Shown here: positions 43,399 through 52,861 of the stretch, in pieces
Layout of the letters: every line of letters starts with the position of its first letter
Position numbering within the stretch: position 1 is the first letter of the stretch
Source of the DNA: Ga0077527 sp964531455
GTDB lineage: Bacteria > Pseudomonadota > Gammaproteobacteria > Burkholderiales > SG8-41
Reading direction: 5' to 3'
Assembly: GCA_964531455.1 (NCBI GenBank)
Contig: CAZHFZ010000015.1
Coordinates: 4,788 to 68,787 of the forward strand
DNA: 64,000 nt
The notes under the pieces: generated by a model
Seen by the model: only the letters and a program-made list of their open reading frames with translations
What the model was told of the DNA's origin: nothing
Databases searched by the model: none
Made by a program: the position numbers and the translations under genes

Positions 43399-44649
43399 AT
43401 GACATCCCTCAGCAAACCGGGGCTGCATCACGCCTGGATCATTCTCGCGGCTGCGTGCGTACTGGGTGTCATCAGTCGCGCCGATTCAGCTTCGTTCGCC
43501 GTGCTCGTTGATCCATTGGTGGAAAAATTCGACTGGAAACGCGGCGACATCGGTCTTGCGTATTCGCTCGCATTCCTTTGCAGCATGCCCGCGATGCTGA
43601 TATTCGGATGGCTCGGTGACCGCTACAGCGCACGCTCGCTGATGCTGGGCGCATCGCTGATGATTTCTGCGGGCACGGTGCTGCTCGGGATGATTCAGGA
43701 GTTGTGGCATCTCTACGTGATTTACGGTGTGTTTGTGGGTGCTCTTGGCAATGCGGCCTTCGTAGTGCTGCTCCCGGTCATCATTACCCGCTGGTTCAAC
43801 CAGAAAATGGGCCTCGCGCTCGGCATTTACTGGGCTGGTCTGGGGTTGGGCCCTGTTGTTTTTGCGCTGTTGTTCCGCTGGATGATCGAGAACCGCGGCT
43901 GGGAATCGGCTTTCCTGGTGATCGGCATTGCCTTCGGCGTGATTCTTCTGGTCTTTTCCTGGTTCATCCGCACCAGTCCGGCCGAAATGGGTTTGACTGC
44001 CTATGGTGCAGAGGACGCAGCCAAGGACAAGCAGGCTTCCGGTGTGGCCGTCAACATGCGTTCAATACTTTCACGCAAGCCTGTTTGGCTGCTTATGGGT
44101 TGTCACCATCTTGGTTGTGCCGGGCATGCGGTGATTCTTGCACATGGTGTTTCGATGGCCACCCACCACGGAATTCCTGGCCTGCAGGCGGCGGGTGTGC
44201 TGAGCACGATCGCCGGCGTGTCGATTTTCAGTCGCTTCAGCTTCTCGTTGCTCACCGAGCGATTTGGCGGGAGGACTATCCTGTCCGGGGCAATTTTCGG
44301 TCAGAGCCTGTCCATTCTGCTGCTGCTGTTTGCCACCGAGGTCTGGCATTTCTATGCCTTCGCAGTTTTTTTCGGCATATGTTATGGCGGCGAAATGGTT
44401 GGTTTTCCGATCATCAACCGGCAGATGTTCGGTGCCAAGGCGCCCCTGAGCTCAATTTTTTCGTTCCAGATGATCGGCGGCAGCACCGGCATGGCTCTCG
44501 GCGGCTGGATCGGCGGAGCACTGTTCGACCACTCGGGCAACTACACCTCAGCGATTCTCGTTGCGTCCGGAATCGGCTTCCTCGCCATTCCGCTGGCACT
44601 GTGGCTGCCGCGGCATCAGCGACCGCTCTCTCCGCAAACAGCCGGGTAA
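43399..44649 (+). CDS. MFS transporter, monocarboxylate/OFA-like
   Basis: A 416-residue, 12-helix protein. HHAWIILAAACVLGVISRADSASFAVLVDPLVEKFDW (in outline) and GWLGDRYSAR after helix 2 are typical of MCT/OFA-type carriers; RTSPAEMGLTAYG begins the central loop. It follows the Bug gene by 105 bases on the same strand. Downstream, a fragment resembling its own residues 270-290 is found at 44700-44760. Confidence 0.88.
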   Translation: MTSLSKPGLHHAWIILAAACVLGVISRADSASFAVLVDPLVEKFDWKRGDIGLAYSLAFLCSMPAMLIFGWLGDRYSARSLMLGASLMISAGTVLLGMIQELWHLYVIYGVFVGALGNAAFVVLLPVIITRWFNQKMGLALGIYWAGLGLGPVVFALLFRWMIENRGWESAFLVIGIAFGVILLVFSWFIRTSPAEMGLTAYGAEDAAKDKQASGVAVNMRSILSRKPVWLLMGCHHLGCAGHAVILAHGVSMATHHGIPGLQAAGVLSTIAGVSIFSRFSFSLLTERFGGRTILSGAIFGQSLSILLLLFATEVWHFYAFAVFFGICYGGEMVGFPIINRQMFGAKAPLSSIFSFQMIGGSTGMALGGWIGGALFDHSGNYTSAILVASGIGFLAIPLALWLPRHQRPLSPQTAG

Positions 44650-44695
44650 GCCGGAGACGCAGGGCTTAATCCAATGGGATTTAGAGTCTGTCGGC

Positions 44696-44907
44696 GGGGG
44701 GGGGGCATGCTGAGCAAGATTGCTGGCATTTCCATTTTTAGTTGCTTCAGTCTTCAATACTCCTGGATGATTTTGGCAGAAGACCGTAACGGCAATCAGC
44801 GTAGCTTGCGATCAGGCTGTCCTTCCAAGGCAAGCTGCGGTATTTTCAACTGCTTGTCGCATCGCTTATTGACTGAGGGAGCTTCTTTTATTCTGCTGTG
44901 GAAGTAA
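44696..44907 (+). pseudogene. fragment of an MFS gene behind a poly-G tract
   Basis: From 44706 the frame reads MLSKIAGISIFSCFS, close to VLSTIAGVSIFSRFS in the MFS protein just upstream (44203-44247); DNA identity is high over about 50 bases and then fades. Ten G residues (44696-44705) precede it. The rest of the frame (to a TAA at 44905) has no helix pattern and unusual amino-acid content. It looks like a decayed partial duplication. Confidence 0.5.
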
Positions 44908-45082
44908 CCGGGTTCATTGCGTGCTTCTCATCATGCGAACTTGTATCGTGATGTAGATACAACGTGGCGGTGCCCGGATAATGCTGCTATCTTTCGTATC
45001 AGATTGATTTCTGCATTGGGTATAACGCAAGCTCCTGCTGCGGAATATCGCTTCTTTCAAGGCTCCATTCAAGGTTCATATC
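44908..45082. other. intergenic region before the GGT-like cluster
   Basis: About 175 bases with no supported ORF. It should contain the promoter for the nine-gene run that starts at 45083; a GATAAT lies near 44980 but no matched -35 was found. A Shine-Dalgarno AAGG lies 9 bases before the next ATG. Confidence 0.35.
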
Positions 45083-46801
45083 ATGGCCGGCAAACGCATG
45101 ACCATCATGGGCACCCGCCATGTTGTTGCAGCGGGGCATTATCTGGCAGCACATGCCGCGTTCGAAATTCTTGAGGCTGGCGGCAATGCGATTGACGCCG
45201 GTGTCGCTGCAGGATTGGCGATTGGCGTGCTGCAGACCGACAAGGTCAATATCGGTGGTGTCGCGCCGCAGATCATCTACACCGCGAAAGATCGCAAGGT
45301 GCACTCGATTGACGGTCTCGGTGTTTGGCCGGCTGCGGTGACGCCGGATTATTTCCAGAAACACCATGGCAGCAAAATTCCGCAGGGCGTATTGCGCTGT
45401 GTGGTGCCGGCCGCGCCGGATGCCTGGATCACCGCACTTTCGCGTTTTGGCACCATGAGCTTTGGCGACGTGGCGCAGGCTGCAATCCGCTTCGCACGTG
45501 AAGGCTTTCCGATGCACCCGATGATGTCGAAATTCATCAGTGAGCGCGTCGATATGTACTCCCGGTGGCCCTCGAGTAAAAAAGTATTCCTGCCCGGCGG
45601 CAAACCACCGCAGGTGGGACAGGTATTCGTGCAGGCTGACCTTGCGCGCACCCTTCAGTACATGGTTGACGAGGAACGCCGCGGCAAGCGCAAGGGACGT
45701 CAGGCCGGGCTACAGGCTGCACGTGATGCCTTCTACAAGGGTGACATTGCGAAGACGGTGACGAAATGGGTCGCCGGGCAGGGTGGGCTGATGCGTTACG
45801 AGGATTTCGCCGGCTTCAAGGTGAATTTCGAGCCGACGGTGAAATCACGCTTCGGTGATATCGAACTGCACGCCTGCGGGCCGTGGTCGCAGGGCCCTGT
45901 CCTGCCGATGACGCTGAACATGCTCAAGGGTTTCGACCTGAAAGCGATGGGGCACAACACACCGCAGTACATTCATACCCTGGTCGAGGCGCTGAAGCTG
46001 GCCTATGCCGACCGCCACCAGTATTTTGGTGATCCGAAATTTGTCAAAGTGCCGATGGCCGGGCTGATGGCGAAGCGTTATGCCGACTGGCGGCGTTCGC
46101 TGATTCGCGGCGACCGGGCTTTTCCCGGCATGCCTCCCGCAGGTGATCCGAAAACACTGCATGAAGTCGACAACATCTGCGTGCCTCCGCCAACACTGCA
46201 TGAAGGGCCGAAGCCCGGGGATACATCTTATCTGTGCGTGATGGATCGCCATGGCAACGCCTTTTCGGCCACGCCTTCTGACGGATCAGACAAGACGCCG
46301 ATTATTCCCGGCGTCGGCATTCTCTGTTCTGGCCGCGGCACCCAGTCCTGGTCCGATCCTACACATCCCTCCTCGGTGGCGCCGGGCAAACGGCCGCGGC
46401 TGACGCCGAATCCGGCAATGGCACTGAAGGGGGGCAAGGCCTACATGCCTTTTGGCACACCCGGCGGTGATGTGCAGGTGCAGGCAATGGTGCAGGTCTT
46501 TCTCAACATCAATGTCTTCGGCATGTCTGTGCAAGACGCAGTCGAAGCGCCGCGCTTTGCCAGCTACAGTTTCCCCGGATCCTTCGAGCCACATGATTAC
46601 TATCCGGCGCGGCTGAATCTCGAGCCGGCTATGGGGGAAGACACTGGCAAGGCGCTGGCGGCGATGGGGCACCAGGTCTTCTGGTGGGATGACATGACTT
46701 CGACCGCTGGCTCTGTCTGCACAATCGTCAAGGATTTCCGCAACGGTGTCCTGCATGGCGGCGCCGATCCGCGGCGCCCGGCCTATGTGCTGGGGTGGTA
46801 G
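45083..46801 (+). CDS. gamma-glutamyltransferase-family Ntn hydrolase (paralogue 1)
   Basis: A 572-residue GGT-fold protein. EAGGNAIDAGVAAGLAIGV (31-49) and the self-cleavage nucleophile Thr381 (GDTSYLCVMDRHGNAFS) define the family. The position of the gamma-glutamate-binding Arg of E. coli GGT (in DFREMAP) is occupied by DGLGVWP, and the Ser-Ser pair of KRPLSSMSP is replaced by KRPRLTPNP, so a true gamma-glutamyl substrate is doubtful. The oxyanion Gly-Gly is kept (GTPGGDVQ). There is no signal peptide, so it is probably cytosolic. It may be an acylase or amidase. It is first in a run leading to a second paralogue at 54288. Confidence 0.87.
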   Translation: MAGKRMTIMGTRHVVAAGHYLAAHAAFEILEAGGNAIDAGVAAGLAIGVLQTDKVNIGGVAPQIIYTAKDRKVHSIDGLGVWPAAVTPDYFQKHHGSKIPQGVLRCVVPAAPDAWITALSRFGTMSFGDVAQAAIRFAREGFPMHPMMSKFISERVDMYSRWPSSKKVFLPGGKPPQVGQVFVQADLARTLQYMVDEERRGKRKGRQAGLQAARDAFYKGDIAKTVTKWVAGQGGLMRYEDFAGFKVNFEPTVKSRFGDIELHACGPWSQGPVLPMTLNMLKGFDLKAMGHNTPQYIHTLVEALKLAYADRHQYFGDPKFVKVPMAGLMAKRYADWRRSLIRGDRAFPGMPPAGDPKTLHEVDNICVPPPTLHEGPKPGDTSYLCVMDRHGNAFSATPSDGSDKTPIIPGVGILCSGRGTQSWSDPTHPSSVAPGKRPRLTPNPAMALKGGKAYMPFGTPGGDVQVQAMVQVFLNINVFGMSVQDAVEAPRFASYSFPGSFEPHDYYPARLNLEPAMGEDTGKALAAMGHQVFWWDDMTSTAGSVCTIVKDFRNGVLHGGADPRRPAYVLGW

Positions 46802-46844
46802 CTGAGTTGACCGCGCATTGATTTCAATCAGGGAGAAGACGCCG

Positions 46845-47831
46845 ATGATCACCATGAACCAGTTGTCGATCCGATATGCTGCCGGCACGTTTTGTGCGCT
46901 GGCCATGTTCACCGCACTGCCTGCAGCCGCGCAGTCTTTCCCCAACAAGCCAATCAAACTCTACGTCGGTTTCCCGCCGGGCGGAGGTTCCGATACGCTG
47001 GCACGTTTGGTCGGCGGCGCAATGAGTGGTCGTCTGGGCCAGCAGGTTGTGGTCGACAACAAGCCCGGCGCAAATACCATCGTCGCTACTGAATATGTCA
47101 AAAGCCAGCCCGCTGACGGTTACACGCTGTTGTTTGTCTCGGCTTCGTTCTCGATCAATCCCAGCCTGTACAAGCTCAGTTACGACATCGAAAAAGATTT
47201 CACCCCGGTCGGCTTGGTGGCAATAGTGCCGCTGCTGATGGTGACGCATCCCGGTTCGGGCATCACCAGTGTCGGTGAGTTGCTGGCGATGGCGAAAAAG
47301 CAGCCCGGAAAGATGACTTATGCCTCCTTCGGCATCGGCAGCGCGGCGCACCTTGCCGGCGAGATGCTCAACAGCGCGACCGGCACAGACATGTTGCACG
47401 TGCCGTTCAAAGGCAGCGCCCCGGCACTGGCTGATGTGATGGGGGGGCGCATTACGATGATGATGCCGGGTATCGGTTCGGCGATCGGTCTTGCGCGCGA
47501 AGGCAAACTGCGGGCTATCGCGGTATCCACCACGAAGCGCGCCTCCGGTGCACCGGAGATTCCGACCATCGCCGAATCAGGCGTGCCCGGCTTCGATGTC
47601 GGTACGTGGGAGTCGATCCAGGCGCCGGCAGGTACGCCGCCGGAAGTGGTGACACGGCTCAACACCGCGCTGCGCGAGGTCACTGCGACCAATGATATCC
47701 GCGCCAAGATGGTGGCGCTGGGCTTCGAGTCCGAGGGCGCCCGGTCGCCGGCGGAAACTGCGCAGTTCATCCGCAACGAACGCAACAAGTTCGCCAAGCT
47801 GGTGAAGGAACGCAATATCAAGGCTGAGTAA
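46845..47831 (+). CDS. Bug-family periplasmic solute-binding protein
   Basis: A 328-residue receptor from the ATG at 46845 (GGAGAAG upstream). The signal peptide ends at PAAAQ; FPNKPIKLYVGFPPGGGSDTLAR and VVVDNKPGANT are family motifs, and FKGSAPALADVMGGR is the late motif. It lies between a GGT-like enzyme and a D-amino-acid-oxidase-like enzyme, with the latter starting at the next base, so all three probably act on one imported compound. Confidence 0.92.
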   Translation: MITMNQLSIRYAAGTFCALAMFTALPAAAQSFPNKPIKLYVGFPPGGGSDTLARLVGGAMSGRLGQQVVVDNKPGANTIVATEYVKSQPADGYTLLFVSASFSINPSLYKLSYDIEKDFTPVGLVAIVPLLMVTHPGSGITSVGELLAMAKKQPGKMTYASFGIGSAAHLAGEMLNSATGTDMLHVPFKGSAPALADVMGGRITMMMPGIGSAIGLAREGKLRAIAVSTTKRASGAPEIPTIAESGVPGFDVGTWESIQAPAGTPPEVVTRLNTALREVTATNDIRAKMVALGFESEGARSPAETAQFIRNERNKFAKLVKERNIKAE

Positions 47832-49088
47832 GTGGGGGCCGAGAACGCACCAGCTGTTACCGTCGTCGGAGCCGGCATCGTCGGCGTCTGTTCGGCGCTT
47901 TGGTTGCAGCGCGCCGGCTTCGCGGTGACACTGATCGACAGCGGGGGCGTTGGCGAGGGTGCTTCATTCGGCAATGCCGGCAATATCAGTCCTGGCGCGG
48001 TGGTGCCTTACCTGATTCCTGGAATCTGGAAGGAAGCGCCGGGCTGGTTGCTCGATCCCGAAGGGCCACTTGCAGTGCGCCCGGGTTATTTCCTCAAAGC
48101 GCTGCCCTGGCTCATGGCGGCGGTGCGCTCGGCGGGTGAGCAAGCCGCGGTGCGTACCTCACGCGCCATGCACGCCCTGCACAGCGGTACGCTCGAAGCC
48201 TATGGTGAACTCACACGTGGGACCGCTGCGGCGGACCTGATCGAGTTGTCCGGTCAGCTTTACGTTTCGGAAAAACCGGATTCAGCCCAGGGCTCGGCGA
48301 TGACGCAGCGCATGCGCAGCGAATTCGGTGTTGAGGCTGTGGCGCTCGACTGGATGGAAATACGGGAACTGGAACCCTGCCTTGCGCCCATTTTCAAGAG
48401 CGGCCTGCTGCTGCCGAAAAACGGTCGCACCAAAAACCCGCACCATCTGGTTACCGCGCTTGCCGATATTGCGCAACGTAACGGCGCGCGCGTATTGCGG
48501 GGCAAGGTTGAGGGTTTTCAGTTTGAGGGGGCTGCGGTCAAGGCGGTGATCGTTGACGGTAAGGCGCAGGCTGCACAGCGAGTCGTGATCGCCGCCGGTG
48601 CTGCTTCGCGCGATCTGGCAGCCCAGTTGGGCAGCCGCCTTCCGCTGGAAGCCGAGCGCGGCTATCACATCACCATTGCCGACCCCGGTGTGATGCCGCG
48701 GATGCCGGTGACCAACACCGACGCCAAATTCGCCTGTGCGCCGATGAACGTCGGGCTGCGGCTGGCCGGCACTGCCGAGTTTGGCGGACTCAATGCCGAG
48801 CCGAACTGGCAGCGTACCGAAGTGCTGAAACGTCAGGCGCAGCGCATGTTTCCGGGTGTGCGTCTCGATTCGGTTTCAACCTGGAGCGGAAACCGTCCCA
48901 GTCTGCCTGACGGCTTGCCCGTGCTTGGACGCTCGCCGTTGTTCGACAATGCCTGGTTTGCGTTCGGCAATTCGCACTTCGGCATGTCGGCGGGGCCAGT
49001 GATGGGGAAACTTGCAGCGGAACTGGTGGCCGGGCAACCCAGCAGTGTCGACATCACACCCTTCCGTCCCACGCGGTTTCAGGAGTAA
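47832..49088 (+). CDS. DadA-like FAD-dependent D-amino acid dehydrogenase
   Basis: A 418-residue DAO-family flavoprotein, GTG start adjacent to the Bug stop codon. VTVVGAGIVGVCSALWLQRAGFAVTLID is the FAD motif; FGNAGNISPGAVVPYLIPG resembles DadA, where this loop contacts the flavin; a C-terminal TWSGNRPSLPDGLPVLGRSP and NSHFGMSAGPVMGKL close the site. Members oxidise D-amino acids or secondary amines to keto acids using quinone or a cytochrome. It lies 3 bases before the MmgE/PrpD gene. Confidence 0.88.
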   Translation: MGAENAPAVTVVGAGIVGVCSALWLQRAGFAVTLIDSGGVGEGASFGNAGNISPGAVVPYLIPGIWKEAPGWLLDPEGPLAVRPGYFLKALPWLMAAVRSAGEQAAVRTSRAMHALHSGTLEAYGELTRGTAAADLIELSGQLYVSEKPDSAQGSAMTQRMRSEFGVEAVALDWMEIRELEPCLAPIFKSGLLLPKNGRTKNPHHLVTALADIAQRNGARVLRGKVEGFQFEGAAVKAVIVDGKAQAAQRVVIAAGAASRDLAAQLGSRLPLEAERGYHITIADPGVMPRMPVTNTDAKFACAPMNVGLRLAGTAEFGGLNAEPNWQRTEVLKRQAQRMFPGVRLDSVSTWSGNRPSLPDGLPVLGRSPLFDNAWFAFGNSHFGMSAGPVMGKLAAELVAGQPSSVDITPFRPTRFQE

Positions 49089-49091
49089 AAC

Positions 49092-50486
49092 GTGCTCGCG
49101 CAACAACTCGCCGAACGCATTGTCGCTTTGCGCGACGCAGAACATCCGGCTGCCGCTCTTGAAGCTTCGCGCGTCGCCATCGAGGACACGCTGGGATGCA
49201 TGCTCGCTGGCGCCGCCGAAGCCACGACAACCATCGTTGCCGCTACGGTCGCGGGAAGCGAAGGCCCGTGTACGCTGCTCGGCACGGGGCGCCGCGTTGC
49301 ACCGCTCGATGCCGCGTTGGTCAACGGTACTGCGGCGCATGCTCTCGATTACGACAACGGCAGCAACAGCATGGGCGGCCATGCTTCGGCGACCATCGTG
49401 CCGGCGCTGCTCGCGGCGGCTGAAGCCTTTGGCGGCAGCGGGCGCGATTTGCTGGTTGCGCATACCGTCGGTTTCGAAGTCGGTACACGCATCGGGCTGG
49501 GCGTGAATTTCCATCATTACGAGAAGGGCTGGCATCCGACATCAACGCTGGGTACCTTCGCGGTGATCGGGGCCTGCGCATCGCTATTGCGGCTGGATGT
49601 GCAACAAACCGCAACAGCATTGGCTATTGGCGCTTCGCTGGCCTCAGGGATCAAAGCCAATTTCGGCACCATGACCAAACCCATGCATGTCGGACACTGC
49701 GCGCGCAACGGCCTGTTCGCGGTGCTGCTCGCGCGCGGCGGCTTTACTGCCAGTGCTGAGGCCTTTGAACACAAACAGGGTTTTTTTGAGGTCTACAACG
49801 GCGCCGGAAATTACGACGCGACGCGCATCCTCGAAAACTGGGCCGCCCCTTTGCAGATCCTGCAGCCGGGTGCCGGTTACAAGCAGTATCCCTGCTGTGC
49901 CGCGACACATTCGGCGCTGGATGCCACACTCGCCATCGTGCGCAGCGAAGGTGGGCACATCGATCCGCAGCGAGTGGTGAAAATGGAAACATGGACTCCG
50001 GCGCGCCGCCTTGTACATACCAACCGTCCCGATCCGCAGGGTAATCTCGACGCCAAATTCAGCGTGCAGTACTGTGTCAGTCGAGCGGTAATTGACGGTC
50101 GCATCGGCATTGAACATTTCGAGGGCGAGGCCTGGTGTGATCCGGAGGTTCGAAAACTGATGGCGCGAGTGGAATCGTCAGTGCACCGTCCGGGGCAATT
50201 TTCTGCAGACAATCACTTTGGCGCCGAAGTGCGGATTACGCTGGACGATGGCCGCGTATTGAGTGACCGCGTAGACATCCAGCTTGGCCGCACGGCTGAC
50301 AATCCGATTCCATCGGCGCAACTGCGCAGTAAATTTCTCGATTGCGCCGGTCGTGCGCTGCCGCCTGCGCTGACCACGAAACTCGCTCTGCAGCTCGATG
50401 CATTGCTGGAACTGCAGGCCACTTCCCGGCTGATGGCCTTAACTGTGCCGGATCACAGTATTCAATCAAAACAAGGGGTTAACTGA
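49092..50486 (+). CDS. MmgE/PrpD family protein
   Basis: A 464-residue protein starting with a GTG. NGTAAHALDYDNGSNSMGGHAS holds the catalytic Asp and His region; NFHHYEKGWHPTSTLGTF and GYKQYPCCAATHSALD are typical. It resembles the other family member at 39654 over its full length. Such enzymes are dehydratases or decarboxylases of polycarboxylates; here it sits among amine-oxidising enzymes, where a hydrolyase step on a released acid is plausible. Its stop overlaps the Bug start (ATGA). Confidence 0.9.
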   Translation: MLAQQLAERIVALRDAEHPAAALEASRVAIEDTLGCMLAGAAEATTTIVAATVAGSEGPCTLLGTGRRVAPLDAALVNGTAAHALDYDNGSNSMGGHASATIVPALLAAAEAFGGSGRDLLVAHTVGFEVGTRIGLGVNFHHYEKGWHPTSTLGTFAVIGACASLLRLDVQQTATALAIGASLASGIKANFGTMTKPMHVGHCARNGLFAVLLARGGFTASAEAFEHKQGFFEVYNGAGNYDATRILENWAAPLQILQPGAGYKQYPCCAATHSALDATLAIVRSEGGHIDPQRVVKMETWTPARRLVHTNRPDPQGNLDAKFSVQYCVSRAVIDGRIGIEHFEGEAWCDPEVRKLMARVESSVHRPGQFSADNHFGAEVRITLDDGRVLSDRVDIQLGRTADNPIPSAQLRSKFLDCAGRALPPALTTKLALQLDALLELQATSRLMALTVPDHSIQSKQGVN

Positions 50487-51463
50487 TGACAAACGTCATT
50501 CTGCGCTGTTGCCTATTTGCACTGCCGCTTTCCGCGATGGCAGCACAGACTCCCAAAGCCGGTGACGCGGGCTATCCTGGACGACCGATAAGGATGATTG
50601 TTGCCCAGGCCGCAGGCGGCCCCACCGATGTTGCGGCCCGTGTCTATGCGACCCGGCTCTCGGAAATCATGGGCCAACAGGCTGTGGTTGATAACCGCCA
50701 CGGCGCCGGTGGCAGCGTCGCCGGCGAGATTACCTCCCGCGCGCCCGCTGATGGCTACACGCTGATGGTTGCCGCCAACGGCACGCTGGCCATTGCGCCG
50801 CATTTGATCAAGCTTTCGTACAATGCGCGCACTGACTTCGTGCCGGTGGCTCTGATCGGCAACAGCCCGCTGGGCGTGATGGTGGCGCCAAACCTGCCTG
50901 CAAATTCGGTGAAAGAACTGCTGGCGCTCGCCAAGGCGCGACCCGGCAAGCTCAATTTCGGATCCTCGGGCGCCGGTGCAACATCCCATCTTGCCGGTGA
51001 GCAATTGAAAATGTTGACCGGCGCGCAGATCGTGCATGTGCCGTACAAGGGGGCGAGTCCGGCACTGATCGGCCTGGCCAGCGGCGAGATTGATATCCTG
51101 ATCTCCGGTCTGTCCAGCGCACTTCCTTTCGTCAAGCAGAAGCAGGTCAAGTTGCTTGCAGTGAGCAGCGCCAAGCGTGTGCCGCTGCTGCCGGATCTGC
51201 CATCGATGGCGGAAAGCGTGCCGGGTTATGACGTCAGTTCCTGGTATGCGGTGCTGACTCCTGCAGGCACGCCGCGGCCGGTCATCGAGAAGCTGCATGA
51301 ATTGTCCAACCGTGCGCTGACAACGCCCGACGTGCAGGCCAGGCTGATCTCTCTGGGCATGGACCCCGAGACGCCGACGCTGAAACAGCTTTCAGACAAG
51401 CTTGTTAACGAATTCGACCGTTGGGGCAGGGTGGTTAAAGCCGCTGGAATGAAGTCGAACTGA
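50486..51463 (+). CDS. Bug-family periplasmic solute-binding protein
   Basis: A 325-residue receptor. A signal peptide (LFALPLSAMAAQ) precedes YPGRPIRMIVAQAAGGPTDVAAR; VVDNRHGAGGS and YKGASPALIGLASGEID follow. Unusually the PFxxGG of the family reads AQAAGG. It overlaps the genes on either side by 4 bases and 1 base, so it is fully embedded in the operon. Confidence 0.92.
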   Translation: MTNVILRCCLFALPLSAMAAQTPKAGDAGYPGRPIRMIVAQAAGGPTDVAARVYATRLSEIMGQQAVVDNRHGAGGSVAGEITSRAPADGYTLMVAANGTLAIAPHLIKLSYNARTDFVPVALIGNSPLGVMVAPNLPANSVKELLALAKARPGKLNFGSSGAGATSHLAGEQLKMLTGAQIVHVPYKGASPALIGLASGEIDILISGLSSALPFVKQKQVKLLAVSSAKRVPLLPDLPSMAESVPGYDVSSWYAVLTPAGTPRPVIEKLHELSNRALTTPDVQARLISLGMDPETPTLKQLSDKLVNEFDRWGRVVKAAGMKSN

Positions 51464-52584
51464 TGGGTGCAACTGATGCAGATGTCTTGGTGCTCGGCGG
51501 TGGACTGGTAGGCACCGCCGTTGCCTACGGGCTGGCGCGACTGGGCCAGCGCACCCTGATACTCGATGAAGGGGACATCGCGCATCGTGCCTCACGTGGC
51601 AATTTCGGTCTGGTCTGGGTTCAGAGCAAGGGGTTCGGCGTGCCCGAGTATCAGCGCTGGACCCGGCGCTCGGCGGATGAGTGGGCGGATTTTTCCCGTG
51701 AGCTGCTCAGTGAGACCGGGGTGGCCAGCGGCCATGAACGGCCCGGCGGAGTAACCATCTGCCTCGACGAAGATGAGCTGGAGCGGCGCAGTAAGCGCAT
51801 GGAGCAGTTGCATCTTGAGGCCGGAGAAACACAGTTCGAATATGAAATGCTCAATCCGGCGGCGCTGAAAAAGCTGATTCCGGCGATCGGTCCCGAGGTG
51901 GCAGGTGCTTCGTACACGCCGTACGATGGCCATGCCAACCCGCTGTACACCCTGCGCGGCCTGCATGCGGCTTTTATCAAGCACGGTGGGCGCTATATCC
52001 CTAACTCGAGGGTCGAGGCCATTGCTGCGGCGCCCGGTGATTTCAAGGTGCGTGCAGGCGGCAAAGTGTATGGCGCACCGAAAGTGGTGCTTGCCGCAGG
52101 CCTCGGCAATCAGGCGCTGGGCGCCATGGTCGGGCTCAATGTGCCAGTACGCCCGGTGCGCGGCCAGATCATTGTCACCGAACGCATGCAGCCGGTGCTC
52201 AATATGCCGACGTTGATGATCCGCCAGACCGTCGAAGGCACGATCATGATCGGGGAATCGCGCGAGGAGAGTGGCTTCGATGACACTACCTCGCCGGAAG
52301 TTGTTCACACACTGGCTCAGCGCGCGGTAAAAACCTTTCCCTTTTTGCGCCACGCGCGCATCGTGCGCAGTTGGGGTGCGCTGCGCGTGATGTCGCCTGA
52401 CGGACTGCCGGTGTACGAGCAGTCGGCACAGTTTCCCGGTGCATTCGTTTGCACTTGCCATAGCGGCGTCACGCTCGCAGCAGCGCATGCGCGGCACTAC
52501 GCACGTTTCGTGGTTGAAGGCGCGCTGCCGCTGGAACTTACACGATTTTCAACCAGGCGATTCGATGTTCAAGCTGCTGCCTGA
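51463..52584 (+). CDS. FAD-dependent oxidoreductase, beta (HcnC/OoxB-like) subunit
   Basis: A 373-residue DAO-fold flavoprotein with DVLVLGGGLVGTAVAYGLARLG at the N-terminus and SWGALRVMSPDGLPVYEQS with CHSGVTLAAAHA near the end. It is the substrate-oxidising subunit of three-part enzymes such as hydrogen cyanide synthase, opine oxidase and D-hydroxyproline dehydrogenase. The small [2Fe-2S] and alpha subunits follow with overlapping frames. The substrate is likely a secondary amine or imino acid. Confidence 0.87.
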   Translation: MGATDADVLVLGGGLVGTAVAYGLARLGQRTLILDEGDIAHRASRGNFGLVWVQSKGFGVPEYQRWTRRSADEWADFSRELLSETGVASGHERPGGVTICLDEDELERRSKRMEQLHLEAGETQFEYEMLNPAALKKLIPAIGPEVAGASYTPYDGHANPLYTLRGLHAAFIKHGGRYIPNSRVEAIAAAPGDFKVRAGGKVYGAPKVVLAAGLGNQALGAMVGLNVPVRPVRGQIIVTERMQPVLNMPTLMIRQTVEGTIMIGESREESGFDDTTSPEVVHTLAQRAVKTFPFLRHARIVRSWGALRVMSPDGLPVYEQSAQFPGAFVCTCHSGVTLAAAHARHYARFVVEGALPLELTRFSTRRFDVQAAA

Positions 52585-52861
52585 CAGCGCGGGGCCGATC
52601 GTTACGGTTGTGATCAACGGCCGTAAAGTGGCAGTGCCGCAGGGCTGCACTGCGGCTGCGGCGATGCTGCTGGATGGCACCGGCATTTCGCGAACCACGC
52701 CTATCAGCGGCGAAGCCCGCGCACCGTATTGCATGATGGGGGTGTGTTACGAGTGCCTGATGGAAATCGACGGTGAACCCAACCAGCAGGGCTGCCTGGT
52801 GATCGTGCGCGAAGGCATGTGCATCAATCCCCAGCTCGGCAAACCGGAGGCGCGCCTGTAA
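52565..52861 (+). CDS. (2Fe-2S)-binding gamma (HcnA-like) subunit
   Basis: A 98-residue ferredoxin-like protein. Four cysteines (Cys56, Cys61, Cys64, Cys77; pattern C-x4-C-x2-C-x12-C) match the [2Fe-2S] subunit of HcnABC and opine oxidases. It passes electrons from the beta subunit flavin to the alpha subunit. The start overlaps the previous gene by 20 bases and the stop overlaps the next ATG by 1 base. Confidence 0.9.
   Translation: MFKLLPDSAGPIVTVVINGRKVAVPQGCTAAAAMLLDGTGISRTTPISGEARAPYCMMGVCYECLMEIDGEPNQQGCLVIVREGMCINPQLGKPEARL

Noticed and set aside
43704..44669. A 321-codon frame inside the MFS gene
   Set aside because: It is in another frame of a gene with a perfect 12-helix pattern; the product is Arg/Cys/His rich without membrane helices.
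45083..46801. Typical glutathione-degrading ggt
   Set aside because: The gamma-glutamate-binding Arg and Ser-Ser motifs and a signal peptide are absent, so the symbol ggt was not used.
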